48,859 bases of DNA, taken from assembly GCA_023426545.1 (NCBI GenBank), contig JAFAAN010000172.1:1-48859 (forward strand), written 5' to 3'. Position numbers and translations under genes: made by a program. Source of the DNA: Pseudomonadota bacterium (lineage in GTDB: Bacteria > Myxococcota > Myxococcia > Myxococcales > Myxococcaceae). The notes beneath the pieces are model-generated. The model searched no databases. It was not told the DNA's origin and was given only the letters and a program-made list of their open reading frames with translations. This document shows positions 48,214 to 48,859 of this stretch, piece by piece; position 1 is the stretch's first letter, and every line of letters starts with the position of its first letter.

Positions 48214-48582
48214 ATGAGCATGAAGGTTTCGAACACCCAGACGAGCGCGCGTTCGGCGGCGCCCACCGCCGCCGAGAAGAAGGAAGCCTGGCAGGGTGTG
48301 CTGGATTCTGCCGTCAGCCGGCTGGATGACCCGGAGGTCAAGGGCACCCTCCAGCACCTGGGCGACAACCGCATCGACCAGGTGAAGGAGCAGGTCAAGA
48401 GCGACATGGAGGCGTTCCTCAAGGAGAACCCCAACGCCACGCTCGCGGAGATCAAGGCCGAGGCGGAGAAGGCGACGTCGAAGCACGAGACGAACGCCGT
48501 CCTGCAGAAGATGCGGGACGACAACTTCTTCAACAAGCTGATGAGCCGCCGCAAGGAGCTCACCAAGGACATGTGGGGCTAG
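48214..48582 (+). CDS. T3SS-locus small protein (122 aa), possible late secreted protein
   Basis: A 122-residue protein, soluble and helical: AEKKEAWQGVLDSAVSRLDD and QVKEQVKSDMEAFLKENPNA, then a charged end (LMSRRKELTKDMWG). The first ~15 residues are Ser/Thr/Ala-rich and polar (KVSNTQTSARSAAPT), which is the usual look of a T3SS secretion signal but is not proof. A CGAGGAG ribosome site lies 8 bases before the ATG and can pair with adjacent bases (GGAGCTGCTCC). Its candidate sigma-28 promoter and its own strong terminator mark it as a separate transcription unit at the end of the locus. Confidence 0.62.
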   Translation: MSMKVSNTQTSARSAAPTAAEKKEAWQGVLDSAVSRLDDPEVKGTLQHLGDNRIDQVKEQVKSDMEAFLKENPNATLAEIKAEAEKATSKHETNAVLQKMRDDNFFNKLMSRRKELTKDMWG

Positions 48583-48624
48583 TCGTCCTCGCGTAAGCGG
48601 TCCCCACAGCCGAGGCTTCACGTG

Positions 48625-48664
48625 CCGCCGCCCGGGTCTTTGACCGGGGCGGCGGTTTCGTTTT
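48625..48664 (+). terminator. Rho-independent terminator at the end of the T3SS locus
   Basis: CCGCCGCCCGGGTC (48625-48638) and GACCGGGGCGGCGG (48642-48655) form a 14-bp stem with one mismatch and a TTT loop, followed by TTTCGTTTT. It is a textbook terminator for the gene ending at 48582. Confidence 0.9.
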
Positions 48665-48707
48665 CCCTGCGAGGTGGCTCGCCATCGCGATGGGGGGAGA
48701 AAGGCCC

Positions 48708-48748
48708 CAAAACGCAAAAGGACCAGCCCCCGCGAAGGGGACTGGTCC
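48708..48748 (-). terminator. Rho-independent terminator of the edge gene (minus strand)
   Basis: Read on the minus strand, GGACCAGTCCCC and the matching GGGGGCTGGTCC form a stem around TTCGC, followed by TTTTGCGTTTT (48719-48709). It lies 24 bases after the stop of the partial gene at the window edge. Confidence 0.85.
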
Positions 48749-48771
48749 TCGAAGCTGCGCAGCAACATCAA

Positions 48772-48859
48772 TTACTTGATGTTGTTGATCTGCTGCATCG
48801 CGATCTCGTTGATCTTCTTGAGCATGTTCGTGACGAAGGCGACCGTCTCCTGCTGCTTC
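48772..48859 (-). CDS. 3' end of a gene for a filament-like secreted protein (partial)
   Basis: Only 28 codons and the TAA stop are visible; the gene continues beyond the window. The encoded C-terminus is an amphipathic helix ending TNMLKKINEIAMQQINNIK. It aligns without gaps, residue for residue to the last, with the end of the protein at 31569 (SNVMKSRNDTIKNSISNVR): five identities and seven conservative changes in 19. That suggests it belongs to the same family of putative exported subunits, and that the T3SS region continues to the right, in convergent orientation. A strong terminator follows. Confidence 0.6.
   Translation of the reverse strand, partial: KQQETVAFVTNMLKKINEIAMQQINNIK

Overview
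The window is GC-rich DNA (around 70 percent G+C by eye, with strong G/C third-position bias) from what looks like a predatory myxobacterium (Myxococcota; Myxococcus, Corallococcus or Pyxidicoccus type). The clues are the codon use, the many Gly/Pro/Ala-rich secreted lipoproteins, the long LVIVD-repeat and propeller proteins, and a type III secretion (T3SS) locus with no motility genes beside it. No tRNA, rRNA, insertion sequence, integrase or CRISPR array was seen. Genes cover nearly everything; no gap exceeds about 270 bases.

Left part (1-15,150): housekeeping and envelope genes. These are a soluble transhydrogenase (sthA) behind an RsuA/RluB-type pseudouridine synthase, a small membrane protein, a TrmJ-like tRNA methyltransferase, a 1,915-residue thioester-containing bacterial alpha-2-macroglobulin lipoprotein, a phospholipase-D-fold protein, penicillin-binding protein 1C, a CotH-family lipoprotein and a small two-helix membrane protein. 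Convergent neighbours repeatedly share stem-loops that straddle their stop codons.

Middle (15,137-31,429): surface and export functions. There is a giant HExxH peptidase with beta-propeller and barrel-like C-terminus, an LVIVD-repeat lipoprotein, an EAL-domain c-di-GMP phosphodiesterase candidate and a coiled-coil secreted protein with a perfect hexapeptide repeat. A compact six-gene operon follows (30,050 down to 22,994): a GbsR/MarR regulator, an ABC ATPase, two FtsX-type permeases, a LolA-like lipoprotein-sorting protein and an outer-membrane protein. Together they look like a complete inner-to-outer-membrane export route. A palindrome over the -35 of its promoter is a likely autoregulatory operator.

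Right part (31,569-48,859): a non-flagellar T3SS locus on the + strand, whose gene order matches a flagellar fli operon: sctI(fliE position)-sctJ(fliF)-fliG-like-sctL(fliH)-sctN(fliI)-sctO(fliJ)-sctP(fliK)-sctQ(fliM/N)-fliO-sctR-sctS-sctT-sctU(fliPQR-flhB)-fhlB. It keeps traits normally seen only in flagella: a FliG-like protein with three recognisable domains, FliO, an SctR with a FliP-type signal peptide, an extra FlhB C-terminal domain protein, and a FliA/WhiG-type (sigma-28) sigma factor. Yet SctJ is a short lipoprotein, so this is a secretion system and not a flagellum. Two exact sigma-28-type -10 boxes (GCCGATAA) lie upstream of genes for putative secreted or late proteins at the two ends of the locus. 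The protein opening the locus and the partial gene at the right edge share an almost gapless 19-residue C-terminal motif, and they are candidates for a filament, needle or translocator subunit. No secretin (SctC), SctD, SctV or classic needle gene lies in the window. This T3SS with its own late-gene sigma circuit is the most interesting content.
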